Part shown: positions 16,191 through 25,055 of the stretch, piece after piece
How the letters are laid out: the number at the start of each line of letters is the position of its first letter
How positions within the stretch are numbered: position 1 is the stretch's first letter
Source of the DNA: Candidatus Anammoxibacter sp.
Lineage (GTDB): Bacteria > Planctomycetota > Brocadiia > Brocadiales > Anammoxibacteraceae
NCBI GenBank assembly: GCA_021777105.1
Contig: JAIQZQ010000079.1
Location: 1 to 39,597 of the forward strand
DNA length: 39,597 nt
Reading direction: 5' to 3'
Program-made: the position numbers and the translations under genes
The notes under the pieces: generated by a model
What the model was told of the DNA's origin: nothing
What the model saw: the letters and a program-made list of their open reading frames with translations, nothing else
Database searches by the model: none

Positions 16191-18008
16191 TTATTTACCG
16201 GTCTCAATCTTTTCAAATTTATTTGGATATGACGCGTTTGTAAGAAAAACCGCTGTGCGATGGCCTACGTCCTTTTCCATTAACATTCGCAATTTGGGGT
16301 CAACATTTTCTTTAAGCCAATCAACATAGAGGCCTTTTGTTAATAAAAACACAGGCTCGTCCGTGTCAAGAAACCTCCTTCCTTCTTCCGCTGTATACAT
16401 AACAGGGAGGTGGTCTCTACTTGTATAGAAGAGATATGAATCGCCAAGGTAGCCAAACGAGCCGAATTTAGAATCTGATCCAATATAGCGATCTATTTCC
16501 TTGCAAAACGCTTTTGAGGACTTTTCCTCATTAAACACAGGAATGATGACCTGGGTGCCTAAAATAACCGTCAATAATATTACAACAAAAGACGAGACAA
16601 GGGCTTTTACAGGATTTGATCTGCTTAAAAATCTAAACGAAACAACTTGCCCTGCCATAAATATTATTGTAACCGGAATTATTGAGACAAGATGGGCGTT
16701 GTATTTGTAGTAAATATACCCGGCAAAACCAAACCCAATTAAAACAAGCACAATATACGCAAACCGCATAGGAATATAACACAACTTTTTGAATCGCGCA
16801 TCACCGGGAGCAGTGATGAATTCATTTAAGAACCACGCGGTTAAAAGCGCGGCTGCCGGATATAAGGGAATTAAATAAGCGCTTCTCTTGCCGGACATGC
16901 ATGTGAAAAACGTGAAAATGACTATAAACCAGATAGACGGGAAAAGCAGAGCTTCTTTAATATTACGCGCTTGTGTATAGTAGCTACTTGCGGACGCAGA
17001 CTGATCATTAATTTCTGCGGCGGAAGGTTCGGCGCTGTTTTTATTGGCCTTTAACATCCTGATGTAGTGAGTTATCACGCCGGGGATAAATATACTCCAG
17101 GGTAAAAAATGGAGCGGAAAGTTTATAAAGAAGTAGTAGAAAGGATTTTTATGGCTCCAGGAATTCACCGTCCTGCCCACATTCTGGGAAAACACAACCT
17201 CTATTGTGTGCTCCCATCCCCCGCGCGAATGAAGAGCGGCGACCCAAAGCAATGGAATTGAAAACACAATAATCGCCCCATACAAAACACGCATGTCGCG
17301 TATCCTGAACTCATAATTGGGATTGCGATACTTTTCAACGCACAAAAACACGGTCATGGTTAGAATAGGCAATAAAAAACCCACAGGTCCTTTTGTGATA
17401 GTGGCGATTGACATGGCCAGGTACGCAAAAAGGAAAAATTTCAGTTTGCCCGCTTTACGGATATATCCTTTGTAGAAACAGAAAAGAGTTAATGTGACCA
17501 TAAAGGTAATCAACACGTCAAACGACACCCTTCTGGCGTTTACCGTATATTGAATGCTGGTTGAGAGGATAATTGCGGCTAAAAATCCTATTCTACGAGC
17601 CTGACTTGCGTAAGTTGACAAACGGGAAAAAACCATCAGGCATAAATAATAGAGCAACAGCGCGCACCCCACACCGGCCAGGGCCGACGGCAGGCGCGCG
17701 GAGAATTCGGTTATTTCACCAAACGGCAACGATGCAATATTGATAAGCCAGAAAAGCGTGGGGGGTTTATCGGGATATTTTTCGCCGTTGAGATGCGGCA
17801 GGATTAAGTCGCCGCCGTCGCGCATTTCAACTGAAACCTGCGCGTAACGCGGCTCGTTGGGAGCCCAGAAATCACGTTTGCCAAGGTTAAACAGAAACAG
17901 CGCGAGGGTAAAAATAATTATATATGTGGGACGAAAGCTTATGTTGTCATAGAATGAAAGGTTTTTATTCCAAAAAAATCTTTCAATAATATTTTTATCT
18001 TTTTCCAT
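16191..18008 (-). CDS. ArnT/PMT-like GT39 family glycosyltransferase
   Basis: This 605-residue polytopic membrane protein belongs to the dolichyl-phosphate-mannose mannosyltransferase/ArnT superfamily. The first lumenal loop has FWAPNEPRYA (residues 48-56, the acidic residue expected at the catalytic site) followed by GEKYPDKPPTLFWL (76-88), both hallmarks. About eleven hydrophobic segments follow, then a soluble C-terminal domain of about 100 residues. It should transfer a sugar from a polyprenyl-phosphate donor on the outer side of the inner membrane, to lipid A or another lipid or protein acceptor. The acceptor cannot be read from sequence. No clear ribosome-binding site precedes the ATG at 18006-18008. 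No lipid A or undecaprenyl-sugar genes adjoin it. Confidence 0.85.
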   Translation of the reverse strand: MEKDKNIIERFFWNKNLSFYDNISFRPTYIIIFTLALFLFNLGKRDFWAPNEPRYAQVSVEMRDGGDLILPHLNGEKYPDKPPTLFWLINIASLPFGEITEFSARLPSALAGVGCALLLYYLCLMVFSRLSTYASQARRIGFLAAIILSTSIQYTVNARRVSFDVLITFMVTLTLFCFYKGYIRKAGKLKFFLFAYLAMSIATITKGPVGFLLPILTMTVFLCVEKYRNPNYEFRIRDMRVLYGAIIVFSIPLLWVAALHSRGGWEHTIEVVFSQNVGRTVNSWSHKNPFYYFFINFPLHFLPWSIFIPGVITHYIRMLKANKNSAEPSAAEINDQSASASSYYTQARNIKEALLFPSIWFIVIFTFFTCMSGKRSAYLIPLYPAAALLTAWFLNEFITAPGDARFKKLCYIPMRFAYIVLVLIGFGFAGYIYYKYNAHLVSIIPVTIIFMAGQVVSFRFLSRSNPVKALVSSFVVILLTVILGTQVIIPVFNEEKSSKAFCKEIDRYIGSDSKFGSFGYLGDSYLFYTSRDHLPVMYTAEEGRRFLDTDEPVFLLTKGLYVDWLKENVDPKLRMLMEKDVGHRTAVFLTNASYPNKFEKIETGK

Positions 18009-18187
18009 GACTTATATGAACTATGGATTGCTTTGTGGATTTCACGGCTTTAAAGCCACTGTAATTTGGTTAGAAATGGGGAAGTTATTAGAAAATATTG
18101 AAAAGCTAGCGACAAATTGAATGAAGACAAGGATTGTGATATTTACAAAAGTGATAATAAAACATGAGGAGTGAAAATTAAAAACGT

Positions 18188-18238
18188 TGCAACTCCGCTT
18201 CGATATCCTTAAACAGGAAATATTAAAACGGAGTTGCA
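18188..18238 (-). terminator. Bidirectional hairpin terminator
   Basis: Arms TGCAACTCCG (18188-18197) and CGGAGTTGCA (18229-18238) pair perfectly across a 31-nt loop. A T-run follows on either strand (TTTTT at 18239 on plus; CGTTTTTAATTTTC on minus). It lies about 95 nt downstream of the stop of the 92-aa minus-strand gene. The remaining gap 18009-18332 shows nothing else. Confidence 0.55.
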
Positions 18239-18332
18239 TTTTTAATTGTTTTTAGCTTGCAGGCGTGTTTCATGACCTCGCTTTTTGTTAATCCAACCAA
18301 GCGTATCTAAAACATCCTAAACTTATCTGGAA

Positions 18333-18611
18333 CTAGTCTTTCAAAACGAATATCTTCATTTTAGCAAGCATTGCCTGCGCTTCAGAAGGTGTGATATCAG
18401 GGAAACCAAGACTTGCGCTGGCCCCTTCAATCGCGGCTTTCTGGCCAAAACCAAGAGAACCGTTCTTATCCCTGAAAGCTTCAAGGTCTTTGCTCAACTG
18501 CACGAAAGTATCCTTTGTAACGCTAGGATCATTCGCCTTAAACTTTTCCATCATATCAAGATAAACACCCATATAACCTGTTATCGGTTTTCCATCGTAT
18601 CCTACTGCCAC
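18333..18611 (-). CDS. Hypothetical 92-aa protein
   Basis: The GTG start has a clear AAAGGAG 7 nt upstream, so the gene is probably real. The product is soluble, without signal peptide or membrane segment. It begins MAVGYDGKPITGYMGVYLDM and contains helical segments and a hydrophobic LGFPDITPSEAQAMLAKM end. I do not recognise the family. It is a single-gene unit between the tRNA and the glycosyltransferase, ending before the hairpin at 18188-18238. Confidence 0.6.
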   Translation of the reverse strand: MAVGYDGKPITGYMGVYLDMMEKFKANDPSVTKDTFVQLSKDLEAFRDKNGSLGFGQKAAIEGASASLGFPDITPSEAQAMLAKMKIFVLKD

Positions 18612-18812
18612 GTGCGAGCTCCTTTCAAAAAAATAAAAATTTAAAACTAATTACAAAACTTTATAAAATATATCTATACAAATAAACATAAAGGGGATCA
18701 TTATGATCTACTTTAACGATAATGTCAAGAATTTTTTCGTCATATGTAGCCGCATAACAGAGGGGAGCTTTGATTTGCAAAGATTTACGAGGTCTTTTGC
18801 CGCTTTTTTAAG

Positions 18813-18841
18813 TTGACAAACCAGAGATATTATTATTTAAT
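18813..18841 (+). promoter_or_regulatory. Sigma70-type promoter of tRNA-Leu
   Basis: TTGACA at 18813-18818 and TTTAAT at 18836-18841 are separated by 17 nt. Transcription would start about 30 nt before the tRNA at 18880. The rest of 18612-18812 holds nothing recognisable. Confidence 0.6.
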
Positions 18842-18879
18842 TCATCTTTCAACTTTTGCGGCAATTCATTAAAAAGTAA

Positions 18880-18964
18880 GCCGAAATGGCGGAACTGGCA
18901 GACGCGCTAGGTTCAGGACCTAGTTCCTATTGCGGGAGTGGGGGTTCGAATCCCCCTTTCGGCA
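18880..18964 (+). tRNA. tRNA-Leu (anticodon CAG)
   Basis: The 85-nt gene folds into the class II cloverleaf: acceptor GCCGAAA/TTTCGGC, D-arm with GG, anticodon stem CTAGG/CCTAG with loop TTCAGGA (anticodon CAG at 18914-18916), a long variable arm, and T-arm GGGGGTTCGAATCCCCC. Discriminator base is A, as expected for leucine. CCA is not encoded. A T-run (18968-18974) just after the gene probably terminates transcription. Confidence 0.97.
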
Positions 18965-19033
18965 TTATTTTTTTATATATTCCGGTTTGTTTTCAAAATA
19001 GTTTGAAAACAAAGTTTGAACCGCAATCCGCAT

Positions 19034-19270
19034 TTACCCATCCCTTAACAAATTTACCCCTGCGTTCTTGTTTGGATGTTCAAGTTGTATATCTGAATTT
19101 CTAATAGCCGCTTTAACACGTTGCATAAGCCTTCTCCTTGCCTGCGCCTCTCTTGTAAATTCACCAAACGGGCTGCCGTACGTTTTATTTCCAATGGCTT
19201 TTAACAGTTTGTTGCTTGTTCCGGCATAGCTATAAACAACCTCTTTTAACTCCGTGTTTTTTACAATCAT
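19034..19270 (-). CDS. Hypothetical 78-aa protein at the 3' end of the dcw operon
   Basis: The ATG at 19268-19270 follows a GGGAGG site at good spacing, 44 nt after the ftsQ stop, so it is probably translated as the last gene of the operon. The product is basic and soluble, with an arginine-rich helix (TREAQARRRLMQRVKAAIRN). I do not recognise it. It occupies the place where ftsA usually follows ftsQ but shows no ATPase motifs and is far too short for FtsA. Confidence 0.6.
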   Translation of the reverse strand: MIVKNTELKEVVYSYAGTSNKLLKAIGNKTYGSPFGEFTREAQARRRLMQRVKAAIRNSDIQLEHPNKNAGVNLLRDG

Positions 19271-19314
19271 ATCTTACCCTCCCATCATATACAAAACAGT
19301 CAAAATTTAGGGGT

Positions 19315-20160
19315 TTAAATCTTGCCCTTGCTTTTTCCAACCGGTTTAATCCACCTGACATCAACATAATCCATATCCACAAATTTGTTGCCGGCCTGTT
19401 TTGCCACGCTAAAAAGGTTGCGCAATTTTTCCGCGTCGGACAGTTCGTCTATCTCGTCGCAGAATTTAGAGCAACCCCACTTAATTCTTGTCCCGTTTTT
19501 TGTCCATAGAATAATATCGCTCTTTTTTGTAATAAATCGTTTTCCTACATTCGAAACGTCAATCGCCGCAATCTCTAGAATTTTATCGGCATTATTTAAT
19601 TGCAAAAATTTAACTAAGTCAACTCCGGCGAGTATTCTTTTATCCCCCCATTTTTTTCCGCTAAACGGTATATCTTTCATATTGTCCACTAAAATCTTTA
19701 CGTCGCGCTCGCCGGGAATCGGCCATGTATAATATCTGTCCGGCAACCTCACCCCTTCCGCGTCCACAAGATAATCGCCGCTTTTGCTTTTAACGATTGC
19801 CGCGGGTTTGCGAAGTTCCAGCGCAACATTGATCTTGTTTGGAAACTTTCTTTTAACGGAAACTACCCTTTTGAAAAACGGGGTCTTATTGTAAACCCCG
19901 GCTATATCCCTGGTTAAATCCTTTTCAAAAACGCTATGACCGTCCTGCAAAAGCATTAAATCGCGAATCTGCCCTTTGCCCTCTTTTGAAACCCAATCAG
20001 GCAATGTAAAAGAGAGCTCCTTTTTATTGATTCTAAACTCGTCCTGTTTAAGAATGACGTTAAACCCAATATACAATCCATATATCAACAACAAGGCGGC
20101 AATAAACGTCGCCCCGCCAATAATGGCTCTCTTTTTATCTATAATGTTTTGTTTATTCAT
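19315..20160 (-). CDS. ftsQ: Cell division protein FtsQ/DivIB-like
   Basis: This 281-residue bitopic protein has a short cytoplasmic basic N-terminus, one membrane helix (about 13-35), and a periplasmic part with a POTRA-like region (about 40-115: PFFKRV.SVKRKFPN.I.V.L..R.P.A). The FtsQ-like beta domain follows (YLVDAEGV.LPDRY..., about 130-260). Sequence conservation in FtsQ is low; the call rests on architecture, the KPAAIV...YLVDAEGV segment and the position directly after ddl. FtsQ anchors FtsB/FtsL at the divisome. GGGGAG lies only 2 nt before the ATG, an unusually short spacing. The C-terminus is lysine-rich. Confidence 0.8.
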   Translation of the reverse strand: MNKQNIIDKKRAIIGGATFIAALLLIYGLYIGFNVILKQDEFRINKKELSFTLPDWVSKEGKGQIRDLMLLQDGHSVFEKDLTRDIAGVYNKTPFFKRVVSVKRKFPNKINVALELRKPAAIVKSKSGDYLVDAEGVRLPDRYYTWPIPGERDVKILVDNMKDIPFSGKKWGDKRILAGVDLVKFLQLNNADKILEIAAIDVSNVGKRFITKKSDIILWTKNGTRIKWGCSKFCDEIDELSDAEKLRNLFSVAKQAGNKFVDMDYVDVRWIKPVGKSKGKI

Positions 20161-20202
20161 AACTCCCCATCAACATGAACAATATGCCGCGCCCAATCCA
20201 CT

Positions 20203-21156
20203 CTATACAGACTGCGCGGCCAAAACCTCGTTTTTCCGATTCATGGCCGCGGAAACAAGCATATCGCACAATTGAATAAAATCTATATTCGCCGCTTTTG
20301 CAGCCATTGGAAACAGGCTTCTGTTTGTAAAACCCGGTATTGTGTTAACTTCAAGAATGTAAGGCATACCGTCATCGCCTAAAATAATATCCGTTCTGGA
20401 AAAATCCCTGCACCCCAGAGCCGTATGAGCGCGCAATGCCAAGAGTTGAATCTTTTTATACATTCGCGGCGTAAGCTCGACCATGGTTAAATATTTTGTC
20501 CGATTATCGTTATATTTTGCGTTGTAGGTATAAAACCCATCCGCCGGCGCAACCTCCACAATAGGCAACGGCATATCAATTAAAACGCCAACAGTAAATT
20601 CGCGGCCTTTTATATATTTTTCAACAAGCGCCTGGTCGCCGCATTTGAAAACTTCGTTAACCGAGCTTTCCAGCTCCTCGTAATCATTCACAATTTTGAC
20701 GCCCACACTTGAGCCGTCGGCTGCCGGCTTGACAACCATCGGCGGTTTTATCGACGCCAATTTTTCCATTGTGTCTTCGCGGCTGTCGCCTGCACAAATT
20801 TCAACAAAATCAGGCGTAAGCATGTTGTGATAATTAAAAACCTTTTTTGTTTCTATCTTATTCATGGCAAGACTGCTTGCCGACGATTCAGAGCCCACAA
20901 AAGGTATATCTTTGCTTTCAAGCAAACGCTGAACTCCGCCGTCTTCGCCAAACGCGCCGTGAAGGGCAACAAAAGCAACGTCTATGTTATGCTTGCTAAG
21001 CTCTGCTATTTCATGATCGTCAACAACAATCTCAACAACTTCATGACCAGCGTCTTTTAAAGCTCCGGCAACCTCTTTGCCTGAACGCAAAGAAACTTCC
21101 CGTTCATTGGAAACGCCGCCCATTAATACGGCGACGCTAAGTGATTTTGTTTTCAT
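20203..21156 (-). CDS. ddl: D-alanine--D-alanine ligase
   Basis: This 317-residue ATP-grasp enzyme makes D-Ala-D-Ala for the MurF step in the cytoplasm. It opens with the family block VLMGGVSNEREVSLRSG (9-25), continues with the serine/glycine loop KPAADGSSVGVKIV for ATP, E-K-.-I-.-GREFTVGVL, and ends with the metal-binding ILEVNTIPGFTNRSLFP. Its ATG overlaps the murC stop by four bases (ATGA), implying translational coupling. Length is normal for the family. Confidence 0.96.
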   Translation of the reverse strand: MKTKSLSVAVLMGGVSNEREVSLRSGKEVAGALKDAGHEVVEIVVDDHEIAELSKHNIDVAFVALHGAFGEDGGVQRLLESKDIPFVGSESSASSLAMNKIETKKVFNYHNMLTPDFVEICAGDSREDTMEKLASIKPPMVVKPAADGSSVGVKIVNDYEELESSVNEVFKCGDQALVEKYIKGREFTVGVLIDMPLPIVEVAPADGFYTYNAKYNDNRTKYLTMVELTPRMYKKIQLLALRAHTALGCRDFSRTDIILGDDGMPYILEVNTIPGFTNRSLFPMAAKAANIDFIQLCDMLVSAAMNRKNEVLAAQSV

Positions 21157-22706
21157 ATTCCCAATTTTTCTAAAGTAAATTCACCGCCGCCCCGCCCTAA
21201 TACGGCATCCCCATTCTTTGCTAATAATCTATCAAACACAGAGCCGCCGACTTTCCAAATGTCTCCTGCCCCCATTATCAATAAAAGATCGTTTGGCTTT
21301 AAATTTTCAGCTAAATAGTTCGCTATAATTGCGTGGCTTGATATTAATTTTGCGTCTATTCCATTTCTTTTCAATTTGAACAGCAAATCAGCCGAACTTA
21401 TATCATCCCAATCCTCGGCACAGTCGCGCGCGCCGTATATTTCCGAGAGAATAACCTTGTCAGCCGGGCCAAACGAATTGCTAAAACCATCCAGCAATAG
21501 TTTTGTGCGGCTGTATTGATGAGGTTGAAACAGACACCATATCCTCTTATTTGGAAAAACGTCTTTAGCCGTTTTTAACGTTGTTAAAATTTCAGTGGGA
21601 TGGTGCGCGTAATCGTCAACAATAGTTATGTCATTGACTGAGCCGATAGTCTGAAACCTCCGGTTAACACCGACAAACCGTGAAAGCGCGCCAGACATAG
21701 CATCGTAGCTTACCCCGGCGTTATTGCAAACCGCAATTGCGGCAAGCGCGTTCATAACATTGTGCCGCCCAGGCACGGACAAAGTAAATTCGCCGAAAAA
21801 CATGCCTTTATAATAAACTTTAAAGCTGTTTCCGCCATCGCTCCAGACCGGCGAGAACGCCACCCAATCCGCGAGATTTGCTTTATTTGTAAATCCCAGA
21901 CGATCTTCAATTGTGTAAGTTTCCCGTTTACGATCAATGCCTTTTAAAGCCGTCTTTATATTTTCGTCGTCATTGTTTATCACAAGCAAACCGTCATGAG
22001 GCACTGACATGGCAAATTCGGCAAACGACTCCCTTAAGCCGTTGAGGTTCTTATAGTAATCAAGATGATCCTCATCTATGTTGGTTATTACCGCGACATC
22101 CGGATACAACCTTAAAAATGTCCTGTCGTATTCGCACGCTTCAGTCACAAAAAGGTCGCCGTTGCCGGCGCCGAAACATTCTCCGTCAGCCAGGTCTCCG
22201 CCTATGGCATACGAAGGGTCAAGCCCCCCCTCTTTTAAAATAAAGGATATCATTGCGGTAGTTGTCGTCTTGCCGTGGGCGCCGCTAACTGCGACGCCTT
22301 TTTTGTTTTTCATCAATATCCCCAGCAGTTGAGAATACTTAATAATTTTAATGCCCAGCTTGCGCGCCTTTTCAAGATCCGGATTATTTTCAGGGATTGC
22401 GGCGGATGTCACAATAAGGTCTTTCTCGCGGCTAATTCTATCGCCGTTTTGTTTGAAATTAATTTCTACGCCTACGCCGCGCAACGCCTCTGTGGCCGGA
22501 TTTGATTCAGAGTCAGACCCGGAAACCGAATACCCCCTGTTTTTGAGCAACATTGCCAGCGAACTCATGCCCGCCCCGCCAATGCCAACAAAATAGAGAG
22601 CACTATTTCGCGCGAAATTAAAGAGATTATGATTGCCTATTGGCTCGCAATTAGCGGCCGACGGCGACTCAGAGCACAGTTTTGAAGCTAAAAGTTTAGA
22701 ATACAT
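21153..22706 (-). CDS. murC: UDP-N-acetylmuramate--L-alanine ligase MurC
   Basis: This 517-residue Mur ligase adds L-Ala to UDP-MurNAc. It has the Rossmann-like GIGGAGMSSLA (41-51) and SGSDS motifs, the ATP loop SGAHGKTTTT (141-150), the ITNIDEDHLDYY block, the N-...ALAAIAVC core and DDYAHHPTEI. The first 35 residues extend beyond most homologues and look poorly conserved, but AGGGAGAG stands before this ATG, so I kept it. It is coupled to ddl by ATGA. Confidence 0.96.
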   Translation of the reverse strand: MYSKLLASKLCSESPSAANCEPIGNHNLFNFARNSALYFVGIGGAGMSSLAMLLKNRGYSVSGSDSESNPATEALRGVGVEINFKQNGDRISREKDLIVTSAAIPENNPDLEKARKLGIKIIKYSQLLGILMKNKKGVAVSGAHGKTTTTAMISFILKEGGLDPSYAIGGDLADGECFGAGNGDLFVTEACEYDRTFLRLYPDVAVITNIDEDHLDYYKNLNGLRESFAEFAMSVPHDGLLVINNDDENIKTALKGIDRKRETYTIEDRLGFTNKANLADWVAFSPVWSDGGNSFKVYYKGMFFGEFTLSVPGRHNVMNALAAIAVCNNAGVSYDAMSGALSRFVGVNRRFQTIGSVNDITIVDDYAHHPTEILTTLKTAKDVFPNKRIWCLFQPHQYSRTKLLLDGFSNSFGPADKVILSEIYGARDCAEDWDDISSADLLFKLKRNGIDAKLISSHAIIANYLAENLKPNDLLLIMGAGDIWKVGGSVFDRLLAKNGDAVLGRGGGEFTLEKLGI

Positions 22707-22714
22707 AACTCTCC

Positions 22715-23866
22715 CTATTTGTTTTGATAAGCCGGAAATTTTATTTGTTTAACATCCTTATAAGCAGTAGCTTTTGAAAGCAGGTTTTCTACCCGTTCCA
22801 AAATATCTTTTGCCGCGCTCGGTTTGCCCATAGCCCTGCTTTTCATCCGCATATTTTCATGTTTTTCTTTGTCCGATAATATCTTTGTTATCAGTTTAAC
22901 AGCCAGACGCGGCGTAAAATCATCCTGCGCCACAAGAACGCCGGCTCCCCCTTTTTCAACTTCAAGGGCGTTGTAATACTGGTGGTTATCAGCGGCAAAT
23001 GGATACGGCACCAAAATCGACGGCAACCCTATAGCCGTTAATTCAGTAATAGTTCCCGCCCCGGCCCTTGCAACCACAATATCGGCCATCCCGTATGCAA
23101 GCTCAATGTTGCTCATAAACGGGCAAACATACGCGTCAATCTTATATTGCTTATAAACAGCCTTAACCTCCTCATAATCCAGCTCGCCCGCGCAGTGAAT
23201 AATTTGAAGAGTGTTGGAATATTTTTGAAACGAGACCAGACAATTTATCATTGTCTCATTAATAGCTCTGGCTCCCTGGCTGCCGCCCAGGATCAAAATC
23301 GTATTTTTATTTGCGGACAAACCCAAAGATTGAGAGCCCATTTCCATTTTGAGATCAAGAATCTCTTTCCGCACCGGATTCCCCGTAGGTTGAACTGATT
23401 TTGCTTTAGGAAACCATTTTATTGATTGCTCAAAGTGGCAATAAACCTCCTTTGCCCATCGCGAGAAAATTCTGTTAACCTTGCCGGGCACAACATTTTG
23501 ATCAATTAAAACAAAAGGGAAAAAAAGCGCCGTGGCCGCAATAATCGGCGGCGCCGAACTGTACCCGCCCAACCCCACGATCACGTCCGGTTTCTCCCTT
23601 GTTATAACAACGCAACTGTAAACCGTGTCTAATATTATGCCGGCTAAAAACCTGAATTTTTGCCAAAGCGTTCTTTGCGAGCCTACCGTATACCGTAACT
23701 TCTTTAATGAAAACCCTTTCTCGGAAATGCACTTCTCCTCAAAATGTTTTGACGTGGCAAAAAATGTAATTTCAGCATCAGGATACGCAAGTTTCACTTC
23801 CTGCGCCAGGCTTAAACCCGTCATTAAATGCCCGCCTGTGCTTCCTCCGGCAAATATTATCTTCAA
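22715..23866 (-). CDS. murG: Lipid II synthase MurG (GlcNAc transferase)
   Basis: MurG adds GlcNAc to lipid I on the inner face of the membrane. The N-terminal glycine loop IIFAGGSTGGHL, VGLGGYSSAP, the ILGGSQGARAINE nucleotide-binding start of the C-domain, and the donor-site GAGTITELTAIGLPSILVPYPFAADNHQ are all present. A TTG at 23896 opens the frame, but no ribosome-binding site precedes it. The TTG at 23864-23866 has GAGG upstream and places the start just before KIIFAGG, as in homologues, so I use that (383 residues). Confidence 0.94.
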   Translation of the reverse strand: MKIIFAGGSTGGHLMTGLSLAQEVKLAYPDAEITFFATSKHFEEKCISEKGFSLKKLRYTVGSQRTLWQKFRFLAGIILDTVYSCVVITREKPDVIVGLGGYSSAPPIIAATALFFPFVLIDQNVVPGKVNRIFSRWAKEVYCHFEQSIKWFPKAKSVQPTGNPVRKEILDLKMEMGSQSLGLSANKNTILILGGSQGARAINETMINCLVSFQKYSNTLQIIHCAGELDYEEVKAVYKQYKIDAYVCPFMSNIELAYGMADIVVARAGAGTITELTAIGLPSILVPYPFAADNHQYYNALEVEKGGAGVLVAQDDFTPRLAVKLITKILSDKEKHENMRMKSRAMGKPSAAKDILERVENLLSKATAYKDVKQIKFPAYQNK

Positions 23867-23916
23867 TTGCCATTTACCTCTTAGAATTTTAAACAATATA
23901 AAAAAACGGAGAAATC

Positions 23917-25032
23917 TCAGCCTACAGGTTTTAATTTCCCCTGTTTGCCGATGTTAATAAGTATGCCTACGCCTAACATAAACGCAAACAACGACGACCC
24001 GCCCGAGCTTATAAACGGCAATGGTATGCCCTTTGTCGGCACGGATCCTGAAATAACGGCCAGATTTATGGCCGCCTGCAAACCAATCATAAATGTAATG
24101 CCGAACGCTAATAAAAATCCGAACAAGTCAGGCGCGTTCTTGCAGATTTGAGCCCCGCTCCATACCAGCAACCCAAACAGGACTACAACACCGGCAATGC
24201 CTATAAAGCCGGCCTCCTCGCCGATAATAGTCAAAATAAAATCATTATTGCTCTCCGGCAGAAAAAACAGCTTTTGACGGCTCGCGCCCAACCCCTTGCC
24301 GAACAAACCACCCGAACCCAACGCAATCAACGACTGTATGATCTGGTATCCGGTGTCGTTGGGGTCTTTCCACGGGTCTAAAAACGCGGTAAACCTATCT
24401 TTCCTATAACTAACCTCAAAAAGCAATTTGTGCATATGAGGAATGCCGGCTATTAACGTGAAACACATATAAATAATCCTGGTTCCGCCAATTATCAGAA
24501 GAGCCAGTGAAGACATAAGTATGAAAGCCGCCGTTCCAAAATCAGGCTCAGCCAATAGAAGCAACAGAAACGCCCCGACCACCACAATCGGCATCACAAA
24601 ACCGCGTTTAAACTCATGCATCCTCTCTTTGTTCTTGACAATATACGATGAGATAAACACCAACAGAGATATTTTTGCCATGTCCGAAGGTTGGAATCCA
24701 AAAAAGCCTCCAAAACGCAACCACCTGCGCGCGCCGTTAACCTCGGTGCCTATTCCGGGTATGGCCACCAGGATCAGAGCGGCAAGCCCAATTCCCAACA
24801 GAATTAAGCTATACTTTTGCAACTTGTGGTAATCAAATTTAGACATAAAGACCAACGCAAACGAACCCAACATTATCCAGAGCATGTGCTTGTATATGAA
24901 CAACGAGCTTGCGCCAAAAGAGCTTGACATGCCGACATGCGTGCTATACACCATTACCAATCCGACGCCTATTAAAGCGGCGACTATGTAAATGACAAAC
25001 TCAACTGGATGGTAAAACTTTAAAACCTTCAT
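23917..25032 (-). CDS. ftsW: Septal peptidoglycan polymerase FtsW (SEDS family)
   Basis: A polytopic SEDS glycosyltransferase that polymerises lipid II at the septum with FtsI. Motifs: GARRWLRFGGFFGFQPSD.AK, AEPDFGTA, YQIIQSLIALGSGG, FLPESNNDFI....GEE.GF, and GIPLPFISSGGSSL near the end. A frame extension to 25110 would overlap mraY; the ATG at 25030-25032 has GGAG at ideal distance and starts MKVLKFYHPVEF, so 371 residues is preferred. It follows mraY by 23 nt with no murD between them. Confidence 0.95.
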   Translation of the reverse strand: MKVLKFYHPVEFVIYIVAALIGVGLVMVYSTHVGMSSSFGASSLFIYKHMLWIMLGSFALVFMSKFDYHKLQKYSLILLGIGLAALILVAIPGIGTEVNGARRWLRFGGFFGFQPSDMAKISLLVFISSYIVKNKERMHEFKRGFVMPIVVVGAFLLLLLAEPDFGTAAFILMSSLALLIIGGTRIIYMCFTLIAGIPHMHKLLFEVSYRKDRFTAFLDPWKDPNDTGYQIIQSLIALGSGGLFGKGLGASRQKLFFLPESNNDFILTIIGEEAGFIGIAGVVVLFGLLVWSGAQICKNAPDLFGFLLAFGITFMIGLQAAINLAVISGSVPTKGIPLPFISSGGSSLFAFMLGVGILINIGKQGKLKPVG

Positions 25033-25055
25033 TGATTCTCCACAATATACGTCTG

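Noticed and set aside
19034..19270. Truncated ftsA after ftsQ
   Set aside because: The 78-aa product has no actin-fold ATPase motifs and no similarity to FtsA.
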